Shown: piece after piece, positions 1 to 5,988 of the stretch
Position numbering within the stretch: the stretch's first letter is position 1
Layout: each line of letters begins with the position of its first letter
NCBI GenBank assembly: GCA_036491415.1
Contig: DASXCC010000179.1
Coordinates: 1-10,855 of the forward strand
Direction of reading: 5' to 3'
DNA length: 10,855 nt
DNA from: JAICKN01 sp036491415
Lineage (GTDB): Bacteria > Acidobacteriota > Terriglobia > Terriglobales > Acidobacteriaceae
Made by a program: the position numbers and the translations under genes
The notes under the pieces: model-generated
What the model was told of the DNA's origin: nothing
The model's input: only the letters and a program-made list of their open reading frames with translations
The model's database searches: none

Positions 1-249
1 AGCGCGAATCATTGCCTCAGAATAATCTGCTCCTACATAACGAGAAGCGATTTTAGAAAGATACGGAGTCGTTCTGCCGCCGCCGACCCCCAAATCCAAA
101 ATATCTATTTCAGGGCGGAGATGCGCATCAAAAATTAACCGTTCGCAAGGGGAAAGATAATTGAGCGATGCATAATGCGACGCTACTTGCCGCGCGCTGT
201 AGATTTCAAGATTTGCTGCGACATCTACGCTGGTCCCAACTGTGGCCAT
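1..249 (-). CDS. Class I SAM-dependent methyltransferase, N-terminal part (runs off the window)
   Basis: This open frame is read on the minus strand from ATG at 249-247 to the window edge, giving 83 codons with no stop. Residues 49-61 read DILDLGVGGGRTT, the glycine-rich motif I that binds S-adenosylmethionine in Rossmann-fold methyltransferases. The following stretch (YLSKIASRYVGADYSEAMI) fits the second strand, with an acidic residue (D75) that normally contacts the ribose. The N-terminal YSARQVASHYASLNYLSPCERLIFD is typical of methyltransferase_11/25-type proteins. An in-frame TGA two codons upstream makes this ATG the first possible start. A GAGGA lies directly against the ATG, too close for ideal ribosome binding. 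The substrate cannot be told because the C-terminal part is missing. Family confidence is high; function is open. Confidence 0.85.
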   Translation of the reverse strand, partial: MATVGTSVDVAANLEIYSARQVASHYASLNYLSPCERLIFDAHLRPEIDILDLGVGGGRTTPYLSKIASRYVGADYSEAMIRA

Positions 250-324
250 TCCTCATAATTCCACCACAAACTTCTGCACACGGCGCAGTAATGACTCTGG
301 TGCTTCCGCTTCGACACCGGGATT

Positions 325-374
325 GTTGGACACCTATTATTCTTGCTTCTAAATGAAATTTCATGGTGTCCAAC
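325..374. repeat. 50-bp inverted repeat between divergent genes
   Basis: Perfect 10-bp arms GTTGGACACC (325-334) and GGTGTCCAAC (365-374) flank 30 bp. The inner end contains a second perfect 12-bp palindrome, ATGAAATTTCAT (353-364), abutting the right arm. The element lies between the methyltransferase start (249) and the membrane-protein start (383). Both arms contain TTGGACA, which resembles a -35 box on each strand, so an operator for the divergent pair is possible. A short inverted-repeat element remnant is an alternative, but no target-site duplication is visible. The repeat is seen directly; its role is inference. Confidence 0.6.
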
Positions 375-382
375 TTGTTTAG

Positions 383-1015
383 ATGAAAAATGTCCGTTAC
401 GTTTTGTTACTGCCGATTATTCATACGCTACTAGCGGTAATAATGATTTGTCGTCAAGACGTACGGGTCTGGCAGTCGCTCCCACAACAACTACCGAATC
501 CTGCAGGTTCACAAGCAGTTATGTATGACAACAACCACGTAATTATGTGGGTCCCTTGCTACGAATTTCACATGCGGGATGAAGAACGATATTTCTTTAT
601 CGCTGAGATGCCAACAGGCATTTTGTTTGGGTCGAATCCAAAACTAAACGAATGCCATCCCAATGTTGTTATGCCTCTTTTACGAAAGGCGCATACGCCA
701 CCAAAAGTAGCGCGCATTATTTTGGATCTCCTTCTTACCTTCGGAATATTGGGACAATGGTGGTTGATCGGCTATCGGATTGATAAATCCCGCGAACAAT
801 CCAACACAGTGCGTCGCTGGATTATTCCTTCATTGTGGATGACGGTCGCAGCGATTCTTATGGCATCTGCTCAATTCGTGTATGCCGATTGGCACGAAGA
901 AGTCGCTCTTTTGTCAGGTGTGGCAGCCCTTATCGGTTGGTTAGTTTTGCTGACGATACTTGGAATTGATGCGATCGGGTTTTCATATCGAAAGATTCGT
1001 GGATTACGCGTATAG
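383..1015 (+). CDS. Putative four-helix integral membrane protein, unknown function
   Basis: This 210-residue protein has hydrophobic segments at about residues 5-23, 111-130, 145-167 and 174-200. A polar stretch of about 85 residues between the first two contains three cysteines/aromatic clusters (for example VPCYEF and LNECHPN) and probably lies outside the cytoplasm. Basic residues after the second and fourth helices (YRIDKSR, SYRKIRGLR) suggest those ends are cytoplasmic. I recognise no family motif. No Shine-Dalgarno sequence precedes the ATG, which follows the 50-bp inverted repeat by 8 bp. The gene is AT-richer than hflX, its convergent neighbour, from which it is separated by only 12 bp. 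That it is a real gene is supported by length, coherent helices and gap-filling position; function is unknown. Confidence 0.65.
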   Translation: MKNVRYVLLLPIIHTLLAVIMICRQDVRVWQSLPQQLPNPAGSQAVMYDNNHVIMWVPCYEFHMRDEERYFFIAEMPTGILFGSNPKLNECHPNVVMPLLRKAHTPPKVARIILDLLLTFGILGQWWLIGYRIDKSREQSNTVRRWIIPSLWMTVAAILMASAQFVYADWHEEVALLSGVAALIGWLVLLTILGIDAIGFSYRKIRGLRV

Positions 1016-1027
1016 CTTACGAATCAT

Positions 1028-2440
1028 TCACTCCATCACCCATTGACCAACTTTTCTTAACACTGATTCCGCAGCTTCCACTTCGAGCTCCACCGCTCCA
1101 TCCTGATATTCGCGCGAATAAATCCGCGCCTTTGCCTCCAGCAGCGCCAGCATCTTTCCTTCTTTTTGCGGAATGCGCAGGCGTACGCGGCTGACGGCGT
1201 CTTCAGTAAGGACTTCATCAATGCGCTCGAGCAATGTGCCAATCCCAATCCCTTTCGCCGCTGAGACGTGCACCGTTTGCGCGTCATCGCGCAGGCTATC
1301 CCGTTGTACCGGAGGCAGCAGGTCCACTTTATTCATTACGCGCAGCCGGGGTTTAGTGTCGGCTTCAAGCTCTTTTAAGACTTTCTCTACCTGAACATCT
1401 TGCTCAGCAGAAAGCGGACTACTGCCATCGGAAACATGCAGAACCAGCGCGGCCCGCTGCACTTCTTCCAAAGTCGCGCGGAACGCGCTGACCAGCGTGT
1501 GCGGCAAGTTGCGAATGAATCCGACGGTGTCAGACATCAAAATTTTCCGCTTCGAAGGCAAAGCCACCGCGCGGATCGTCGGATCCAGCGTGGCAAACAT
1601 GCGCGCGGATGACAGCACTCCCGCATTCGTTAATGCGTTAAACAAAGTAGATTTTCCAGCGTTCGTATATCCAACTAACGCGACAGTCGCAACGGGCACA
1701 GATTCCCGCCGCTGCCGCTGTTGAGCGCGAACCCGGCGGACATTCTCAATCTGATCCTTTACATGGCGAATGCGGCGATGAATTTTACGGCGGTCGGTCT
1801 CCAGTTGCGTTTCACCCGGACCGCGCGTGCCAATTCCGCCGCCGAGCTGGGACATCTCAATTCCCCTGCCGGCCAAGCGCGGCAGCAAATATTCCAGCTG
1901 CGCTAGTTCCACCTGTAACTGACCTTCACGGGTGCGCGCATGCTTCGCAAAAATATCGAGGATCAACTGCGTGCGGTCGATCACGCGCACATCCACAATT
2001 TTCTCGATATTTCGCTGCTGCGAGGCAGTCAGATCGTGATCAAACAGAAGAAGGTTGGCAGAAACCGAGGCGGCCGCTCCCGCAATCTCTTCCAGCTTTC
2101 CTTTGCCAATAAGCGTCGCCGCATCAGGCTTATCGCGGCGCTGCAAAAAATCTCCGGCGATTTCCGCTCCAGCGCTTAACGCAAGAGTGCGCAGCTCTTC
2201 CAGGGATTCTTCTGCGCTGAACTGCGGGACCGGGGTGGCTTTGGAAAAGTTGGTTTGTGCAGCAGCGTCATGCGCGGCTTGCGCGGAACTGGTCAACGTT
2301 TTTTTTGGCGTGCGGGAGCGCACGCGGTATTCAACGCCGACCAGAAACGCCCTCTCTTTGGACACACCGGTGCTGTTCGCTTTTTGAGAGGAACGTTCTG
2401 CTGCCTTCAGGAAGGAGCTTTTGGAGTCAGAACTGCGCAA
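1028..2440 (-). CDS. hflX: GTPase HflX, ribosome-associated
   Basis: HflX is a TRAFAC-class GTPase that binds the 50S subunit and splits stalled ribosomes after stress. At 470 residues this copy is longer than the E. coli protein (about 426). The HflX N-terminal domain spans about 75-245, with the signature GGGIGTRGPGETQLETDRR at 200-218. The G domain follows: G1 GYTNAGKS (257-264), the TLDPT switch region (284-288), G3 DTVG (304-307), G4 NKVD (370-373) and G5 SAAK (393-396). A short C-terminal domain ends the protein. All nucleotide-binding motifs are intact. The first possible start is TTG at 2440, with AGGATAGGA about 9 nt upstream inside the hfq end. A GTG at 2365 (codon 26) would remove a poorly conserved-looking serine/lysine-rich tail and is a real alternative. 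It lies 11 bp after hfq, so co-transcription is likely. Confidence 0.96.
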   Translation of the reverse strand: MRSSDSKSSFLKAAERSSQKANSTGVSKERAFLVGVEYRVRSRTPKKTLTSSAQAAHDAAAQTNFSKATPVPQFSAEESLEELRTLALSAGAEIAGDFLQRRDKPDAATLIGKGKLEEIAGAAASVSANLLLFDHDLTASQQRNIEKIVDVRVIDRTQLILDIFAKHARTREGQLQVELAQLEYLLPRLAGRGIEMSQLGGGIGTRGPGETQLETDRRKIHRRIRHVKDQIENVRRVRAQQRQRRESVPVATVALVGYTNAGKSTLFNALTNAGVLSSARMFATLDPTIRAVALPSKRKILMSDTVGFIRNLPHTLVSAFRATLEEVQRAALVLHVSDGSSPLSAEQDVQVEKVLKELEADTKPRLRVMNKVDLLPPVQRDSLRDDAQTVHVSAAKGIGIGTLLERIDEVLTEDAVSRVRLRIPQKEGKMLALLEAKARIYSREYQDGAVELEVEAAESVLRKVGQWVME

Positions 2441-2451
2441 CCGCGAGTGTC

Positions 2452-2748
2452 CTATCCTTCAGTGCCGGAAGAGTTCGAGGCTGGATGCTCGGAAGACACA
2501 GAGTGCACCGGCACTGGTCTGTCTCCGTGTCCATGTGGGGTTCGTCCCATGGCAACCGTTGAAATTGCATGCTTAAAGATGAGCTGTTCCTGATTATTCG
2601 TTTCCAAGACAACGGAATATTTATCGAATGACCGGATGCGGCCCGTCAACTTCACACCGCTGAGAAGATAAATCGTGATACCCATCTTCTCTTTACGCGC
2701 GGTGTTAAGGAAGGTGTCTTGAATGCTCTGTGCCGGCTTATTGTCCAT
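2452..2748 (-). CDS. hfq: RNA chaperone Hfq
   Basis: Hfq is the hexameric Sm-like RNA chaperone that pairs small RNAs with mRNAs. The 98-residue protein carries SIQDTFLN (8-15) matching the first helix and proximal uridine-binding site, then Sm1 (VKLTGRIRSFDKYSVVL, about 32-48), and Sm2 with FKHAIST (58-64), the Hfq hallmark. A tail of about 33 residues after the core contains HGHGDRP and is rich in Ser, Pro and His, like the disordered C-termini of other Hfqs. The ATG at 2748 has TAGGAG upstream at about 10 nt. hflX follows at 11 bp, the same order as the enterobacterial hfq-hflX operon, but here miaA is not directly upstream: the neighbour is a divergent sigma factor gene. Confidence 0.96.
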   Translation of the reverse strand: MDNKPAQSIQDTFLNTARKEKMGITIYLLSGVKLTGRIRSFDKYSVVLETNNQEQLIFKHAISTVAMGRTPHGHGDRPVPVHSVSSEHPASNSSGTEG

Positions 2749-2779
2749 CGCCGATCTTCTCCTAAGTTTGAATAACAGC

Positions 2780-2832
2780 TTCCCCGTTGCCGGGGAAATT
2801 CAATGCTTGGGCCCTGTCGCGCAAATTGAATT
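2780..2832 (-). promoter_or_regulatory. Structured 5' leader of hfq: two inverted repeats
   Basis: Within the predicted hfq leader, TTCCCCG/CGGGGAA (2780-2786 and 2791-2797) form a 7-bp stem with a four-base loop. AATTCAAT/ATTGAATT (2797-2804 and 2825-2832) form an 8-bp stem around a 20-base loop. The two share base 2797, so they stack or compete. They sit about 32-85 nt before the hfq ATG. E. coli Hfq represses its own mRNA by binding the leader; a similar control here is inference only. Confidence 0.5.
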
Positions 2833-2845
2833 CGGGCGACACCCC

Positions 2846-2874
2846 ACAATACGGCGTTCCGGCCACCTTTTCAA
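2846..2874 (-). promoter_or_regulatory. Predicted sigma-70 type promoter of hfq-hflX
   Basis: On the minus strand a -35 box TTGAAA (2874-2869) and a -10 box TATTGT (2851-2846) are separated by 17 bp. They match the consensus at 5/6 and 4/6. Transcription would start near 2839 and give an hfq leader of about 90 nt. Found by eye. Confidence 0.5.
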
Positions 2875-2990
2875 CTTGCTCAGGCGGCAGGACTGAAAAC
2901 ACACTACTTCCTAATATCTTCTATGGAATGAACGACAAAATTCCCGCGACTTGCGTCTAAAAAGTTGTAGCATCCACATGAGACTTCCGA

Positions 2991-3923
2991 GTGAAGAATA
3001 GCTCCACGCCCGACCTGTTTCACGGCCTTGCGCCGCTTGCCCGTGAACTGCATAACGCCAGCGGAGGAGAAAAATATGGGCTGGGCTTGGACGGTTTCTC
3101 CGAAATCTTGCGGAAGATTGCCATCAAATACCTGCCCGCGGATTACAAAGCCTCTGATGTAAGCAGCTTCTACAAAACCTTGCGCGTCGAGGAGCTTGCT
3201 TTGGCCCGCGCATGCGCCGCCGGGAATGAGCGGGCTTGGGAAGTCTTTCTAACTCGTTTCCGGGAAAAGCTCTACGACATCGCCCTGCACATCGCTAAAG
3301 AAAGCTCGGCGGCGCGCGATCTAGCGGACAGCGTTTACGCCGATCTCTACGGTATGACCATGCGGGATGGACAGCGCGTCTGCAAACTTGCCTCTTACAC
3401 CGGACGCGGATCGCTCGAAGGCTGGCTGCGCACCGTCGTCGCACAGGAATTTGTAAACCGCTATCGCAAACAGCGCAGACTGATCAGCCTGGACGAAGAA
3501 AATGAAGAAGGAATTCAGCATGCCGCAATTGAGGCGGAACAATCACCAGCAGCCGATTCCCGGCTGGAAAATGCGGTTGGTGTGGTCCTGGATGCTTTGG
3601 CTCCGGAAGACCGCTTTGTGCTCGCTTCCTATTATTTAGATGAGCGAACGCTCGCGGAAATCGCCAGAATGCTGGGCGTGCATGAATCCACTATTAGCCG
3701 CAAGCTCGATAAGCTCATGAAATCATTGCGCAAGCAGCTGCTTGCCGAAATGGCGCGTCGTGGCATGAGCCGCCAACAAGCAAAAGAAGCGCTGGAAGTA
3801 GATGTTCGCGACCTTACCTTGAATCTGCGCGAGCATTTGTCATCGGCGCGAACGCAAGAAAGCCCGCGTCAGGCGTTCTCTGAAAAAGAGGCGGCCACGC
3901 GCACCAGTGAAGGTCCGGCTTAG
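2991..3923 (+). CDS. ECF-like RNA polymerase sigma factor with N- and C-terminal extensions
   Basis: This protein directs RNA polymerase to a stress regulon and probably to its own operon. In 310 residues, a sigma region 2 spans about 68-163, including GRGSLEGWLRTVVAQEFVNRYRK (138-160), the typical ECF -10-binding and core-binding helices. Sigma region 4 spans about 195-252 with a helix-turn-helix (TLAEIARMLGVHESTISRKLDKL, 220-242) that reads the -35 element. An ECF factor is usually under 200 residues; here about 67 extra N-terminal and about 58 extra C-terminal residues flank the domains. There is no sigma region 3. The start is GTG at 2991; an in-frame TGA at 2979 rules out anything earlier, and the ribosome-binding site is weak. 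The next gene, 46 bp downstream, is the matching membrane anti-sigma factor. Confidence 0.88.
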   Translation: MKNSSTPDLFHGLAPLARELHNASGGEKYGLGLDGFSEILRKIAIKYLPADYKASDVSSFYKTLRVEELALARACAAGNERAWEVFLTRFREKLYDIALHIAKESSAARDLADSVYADLYGMTMRDGQRVCKLASYTGRGSLEGWLRTVVAQEFVNRYRKQRRLISLDEENEEGIQHAAIEAEQSPAADSRLENAVGVVLDALAPEDRFVLASYYLDERTLAEIARMLGVHESTISRKLDKLMKSLRKQLLAEMARRGMSRQQAKEALEVDVRDLTLNLREHLSSARTQESPRQAFSEKEAATRTSEGPA

Positions 3924-3969
3924 GTAATGCGAAGGAAGATTTAAGTAGAAAACTTTAACGATCATCCAA

Positions 3970-5148
3970 ATGGAATCGCTTCCCAAAATCGTAGAGTCGC
4001 AGCTTAAAAAGGACCTTCGTGTGTCGGTTGAGCAGCATCCCGACGCCGAGCTTTTAGCTGCCTTCTCGGAAAAGATGTTGGCGGAGTCTGAGCGCGCCAT
4101 CGTGCTCATGCATCTTTCCCAATGTTCGGAATGCCGCGACGTCGTTTTCTTATCGGCCCCTCGACAGGAAGTTCAGGAAGCGCAGGCGGTTCCAATTCGC
4201 AAGGTATTTTCCTGGAGGCCCGTCTTCGCCTGGAGCGGAGTAGTGGCATGTGCGCTGATCGTCGGTAGCGTGGCATTGATGAAGCATGAAAATCAAAATA
4301 AAGACGTGGCGGTGTATTTGAAGCAAGCAGCGCCAGCCATGGTCATGCAGAAAGTCATCAGTCCGGAACCGGCACAGCCAAGTGCAGCAGAAACAAATCA
4401 ATCTCTAACAAATCAATCTCTTAAGAAGGAAACAGCGAAGGCCGCGACGATTGTGGCGATGCCGGCAAAGGGCGCCGATAAAGATTCTTCCAATGCGATG
4501 AGTTCTTCTCGCGTTTCGGGAGCGGCTTTGGGATCGGCTCCGACAACTGCGCCCCAATCGCCGTCAGCGGAAGTAAGCAAGTCATTAGACGTATTGGAAC
4601 CACGATCGTCGGACGTATTAGAACCACGATCGTCGGCAAACTTGCCACAAACGACGGAGGCACGAATTTCCATCGCACCCGCGGTTGCCGCCCCGCAAGC
4701 CGCAAGCGCCCAGTCAGCCCCGCAAGGCGGCCCAGTTTCCCTTAAAGAGTCGTTCGCGGACACGGCCTCAACCAAGGGCATGATTACCAACCTGAAACTC
4801 GACGATCGTTCTCCACGATGGACCTTAAATTCCGATGGCACGCTGCTGCGCTCCGTGGATACAGGCACTTCCTGGAAGAAAATCATGATCCCGGGCAATT
4901 TGGCGACGTTGCGTACGATCGCAACGGTCGGCGCGGACGTCTGGGTAGGCGGCAGCGAAGGCACGGTTTACCACTCTTTCGATGCGGGTGGGCACTGGCT
5001 TCCGATCTCCCTGACATATAACGGCAAGCCTTTGTCCGACGACGTAATTAGCATCAAATTTGTCTCCCCACAACAAGGCTCAATCCTCACGGACGCACAA
5101 GCGGTGTGGACCACAGCCGACGGCGGTCAGACCTGGAACAAAAAATAG
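3970..5148 (+). CDS. Membrane zinc-finger anti-sigma factor with extracytoplasmic Asp-box (Ycf48/BNR-like) domain
   Basis: The 392-residue protein has a cytoplasmic N-terminal part with H48-x3-C52-x2-C55 (HLSQCSEC), the zinc-binding anti-sigma (ZAS) motif that holds ECF factors inactive; H23 may complete the zinc site. One membrane helix lies at about 85-104, preceded by basic residues (RKVFSWR), which puts the C-terminal part outside. A low-complexity Ala/Ser/Pro/Gln linker covers about 110-260. Residues 270-392 contain three Asp-boxes of the form S/T-x-D-x-G-x-x-W (SVDTGTSW 295-302, SFDAGGHW 336-343, TADGGQTW 382-389), as in BNR and Ycf48 beta-propeller proteins. Three blades are too few for a full propeller alone. 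Pairing with the upstream sigma gene indicates an envelope-sensing switch; the signal is unknown. Two in-frame tandem repeats sit in the linker. Confidence 0.85.
   Translation: MESLPKIVESQLKKDLRVSVEQHPDAELLAAFSEKMLAESERAIVLMHLSQCSECRDVVFLSAPRQEVQEAQAVPIRKVFSWRPVFAWSGVVACALIVGSVALMKHENQNKDVAVYLKQAAPAMVMQKVISPEPAQPSAAETNQSLTNQSLKKETAKAATIVAMPAKGADKDSSNAMSSSRVSGAALGSAPTTAPQSPSAEVSKSLDVLEPRSSDVLEPRSSANLPQTTEARISIAPAVAAPQAASAQSAPQGGPVSLKESFADTASTKGMITNLKLDDRSPRWTLNSDGTLLRSVDTGTSWKKIMIPGNLATLRTIATVGADVWVGGSEGTVYHSFDAGGHWLPISLTYNGKPLSDDVISIKFVSPQQGSILTDAQAVWTTADGGQTWNKK
4392..4421 (+). repeat. 15-bp perfect tandem duplication in the anti-sigma linker
   Basis: AACAAATCAATCTCT occurs at 4392-4406 and again at 4407-4421 with no gap. 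It encodes a repeated TNQSL-type unit (NQSLTNQSL, residues 143-151), in frame. It lies in the disordered linker, so length change is probably tolerated. Confidence 0.85.
4588..4635 (+). repeat. 24-bp tandem duplication in the anti-sigma linker
   Basis: Two adjacent 24-bp units (4588-4611 and 4612-4635) differ at one base (G4596 versus A4620, silent). They encode DVLEPRSS twice (residues 207-222). Near identity at DNA level suggests a recent slippage duplication. Confidence 0.9.
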
Positions 5149-5158
5149 GCGCCCTCAT

Positions 5159-5183
5159 AAAGCCCTTGTATTTACAGGCTTTT
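5159..5183 (+). terminator. Weak intrinsic terminator after the sigma/anti-sigma operon
   Basis: AAAGCC (5159-5164) pairs with GGCTTT (5177-5182), and an inner TGT/ACA extends the stem. A short T-rich tail follows (TTTTCT). It begins 11 bp after the anti-sigma stop codon. Confidence 0.5.
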
Positions 5184-5255
5184 CTGCACAGTAATCAACA
5201 TTAAGCACCATGCCCTTCTGTTGTGTTACTTAAGTGACATTTACAGAATATGGGG

Positions 5256-5348
5256 CTGACCGTAGTATCCATTTCGTGGTTTGGCAGTTCTGGGGGAGGG
5301 CTGCCGAGGCGTCCTGAACTGAAAAGTTCTGGGCGCTTTTTAATTTTT
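5256..5348 (+). ncRNA. Candidate small RNA (about 93 nt) ending at a strong terminator
   Basis: The 396-bp gap 5149-5544 holds no credible gene but has a second, better terminator (5309-5348) 160 bp beyond the operon stop and beyond a first terminator. Something else may therefore be transcribed here. Upstream of it GGCAG/CTGCC (5283-5287 and 5301-5305) form a hairpin whose 13-base loop contains GGGGGAGGG, a purine-rich single-stranded surface that could pair with C/U-rich mRNA. A weak promoter (TTGTGT 5221-5226, CAGAAT 5244-5249, 17-bp spacing) would start transcription near 5256. I match it to no known RNA family. The 5' end is a guess; the alternative is read-through from the operon to a second terminator. 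Confidence 0.35.
5309..5348 (+). terminator. Intrinsic terminator with GAAA tetraloop
   Basis: The stem runs GCG-T-CC-T-GAACT (5309-5320), loop GAAA (5321-5324), AGTTC-T-GG-G-CGC (5325-5336). It has eleven pairs including one T-G wobble and a single T-T mismatch, followed directly by TTTTTAATTTTT (5337-5348). On the minus strand no T tract follows, so it acts on plus-strand transcripts. Confidence 0.8.
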
Positions 5349-5544
5349 GGATGCAAAATTCGCCGGTTCCCAAAACCGGTCTGGAACCGTTCTAACCGCT
5401 TTAAATCCCGTCCCCAGCCCGCAATGCGACTTTCATCATTCCCACGCATCCAATAGAACTGCTACTATTGAAAACTTTGTAGCGTATTTTAGACATTTAA
5501 TTTAATCGCATCCCGATTCTGGGTTCATGCGACAGGAGGAATGA
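5349..5544 (+). promoter_or_regulatory. Thioredoxin upstream region: leader hairpin and strong ribosome-binding site
   Basis: This stretch contains no gene. CCGGTT/AACCGG (5363-5368, 5374-5379) form a small hairpin. AT-rich sequence at about 5465-5505 probably holds the thioredoxin promoter, but no box pair is convincing. Just before the gene, TCGCAT/ATGCGA (5506-5511, 5527-5532) enclose CCC/GGG (5512-5514, 5521-5523), a two-part hairpin ending next to the ribosome-binding site AGGAGGA (5534-5540). A stem so close to it could modulate translation. Confidence 0.5.
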
Positions 5545-5877
5545 ATGGCAGGCAATGGAATCATCGAGGTAACTGATGCCAACTTCGATCAGGACGTATT
5601 GAAATCGGAGCAGCCCGTGTTAGTGGATTTCTGGGCGAAATGGTGCGGTCCTTGTCGCGCTCTCGCCCCTATCGTTGACGAACTGGCCCAGGAATATAGC
5701 GGCAAGGTCAAAATCGGCAAAATGGATGTGGACCACAATAGCTCCACTCCGATGCGCTACGGCGTACGCGGCATTCCTACCCTTCTGGTATTCAAGGGCG
5801 GCCAGGTAAAGGAACAGATCGTAGGTTATGTTCCCAAGGAAAAGATCCAACAGGCCATTGATAAGCACGTTGGATAA
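5545..5877 (+). CDS. trxA: Thioredoxin
   Basis: Thioredoxin is the small cytoplasmic dithiol-disulfide oxidoreductase that reduces protein disulfides and is itself reduced by thioredoxin reductase. The 110-residue length is normal. The active site W33-C34-G35-P36-C37 lies in VDFWAKWCGPCRALAP, the buried aspartate is D28, and the cis-proline is P78 in GIPT. No signal peptide is present, so it is cytoplasmic. A very good AGGAGGA precedes the start by 4 bp. An overlapping ATG at 5541 is out of frame and opens only a different frame. Its neighbours are unrelated (anti-sigma upstream, lexA convergent downstream), so it is probably a single-gene unit bounded by terminators on both sides. Several trx paralogues are usual, so the symbol is tentative. 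Confidence 0.95.
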   Translation: MAGNGIIEVTDANFDQDVLKSEQPVLVDFWAKWCGPCRALAPIVDELAQEYSGKVKIGKMDVDHNSSTPMRYGVRGIPTLLVFKGGQVKEQIVGYVPKEKIQQAIDKHVG

Positions 5878-5880
5878 GCA

Positions 5881-5898
5881 TTTGGCATTTAAGCCAAA
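5881..5898 (+). other. Small hairpin after the thioredoxin stop
   Basis: TTTGGC (5881-5886) and GCCAAA (5893-5898) form a 6-bp stem with loop ATTTAA, 3 bp after the stop. A CAACTTTTTAG tail follows. It may be a weak first terminator or a 3'-end stabiliser ahead of the main terminator. Confidence 0.5.
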
Positions 5899-5916
5899 CA
5901 ACTTTTTAGTGACACG

Positions 5917-5951
5917 AAACGCCCGGATTGCTTTCCGGGCGTTTTCTTTTT
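5917..5951 (+). terminator. Strong intrinsic terminator of thioredoxin
   Basis: AAACGCCCGG (5917-5926) pairs perfectly with CCGGGCGTTT (5935-5944) around an 8-base loop, followed by TTTTCTTTTT. The A-run on the left arm gives only a short T run for convergent lexA transcripts, so action in that direction would be weaker. Confidence 0.9.
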
Positions 5952-5988
5952 CTGCAAATCAAGAACTGGCAACCGACAAACTGAGTTT

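Noticed and set aside
325..374. Complete miniature transposable element
   Set aside because: No target-site duplication flanks the arms and no second copy occurs in the window; kept only as an inverted repeat.
4413..4964. Long open frame (183 codons) antisense to the anti-sigma gene
   Set aside because: It mirrors the biased codon use of the Ala/Ser-rich linker; it has no domain signal, and the plus-strand protein has clear motifs.
5201..5456. Short open frames on both strands in the gap before thioredoxin
   Set aside because: No ribosome-binding site or protein-like composition; they cross two terminator hairpins, so a non-coding reading fits better.
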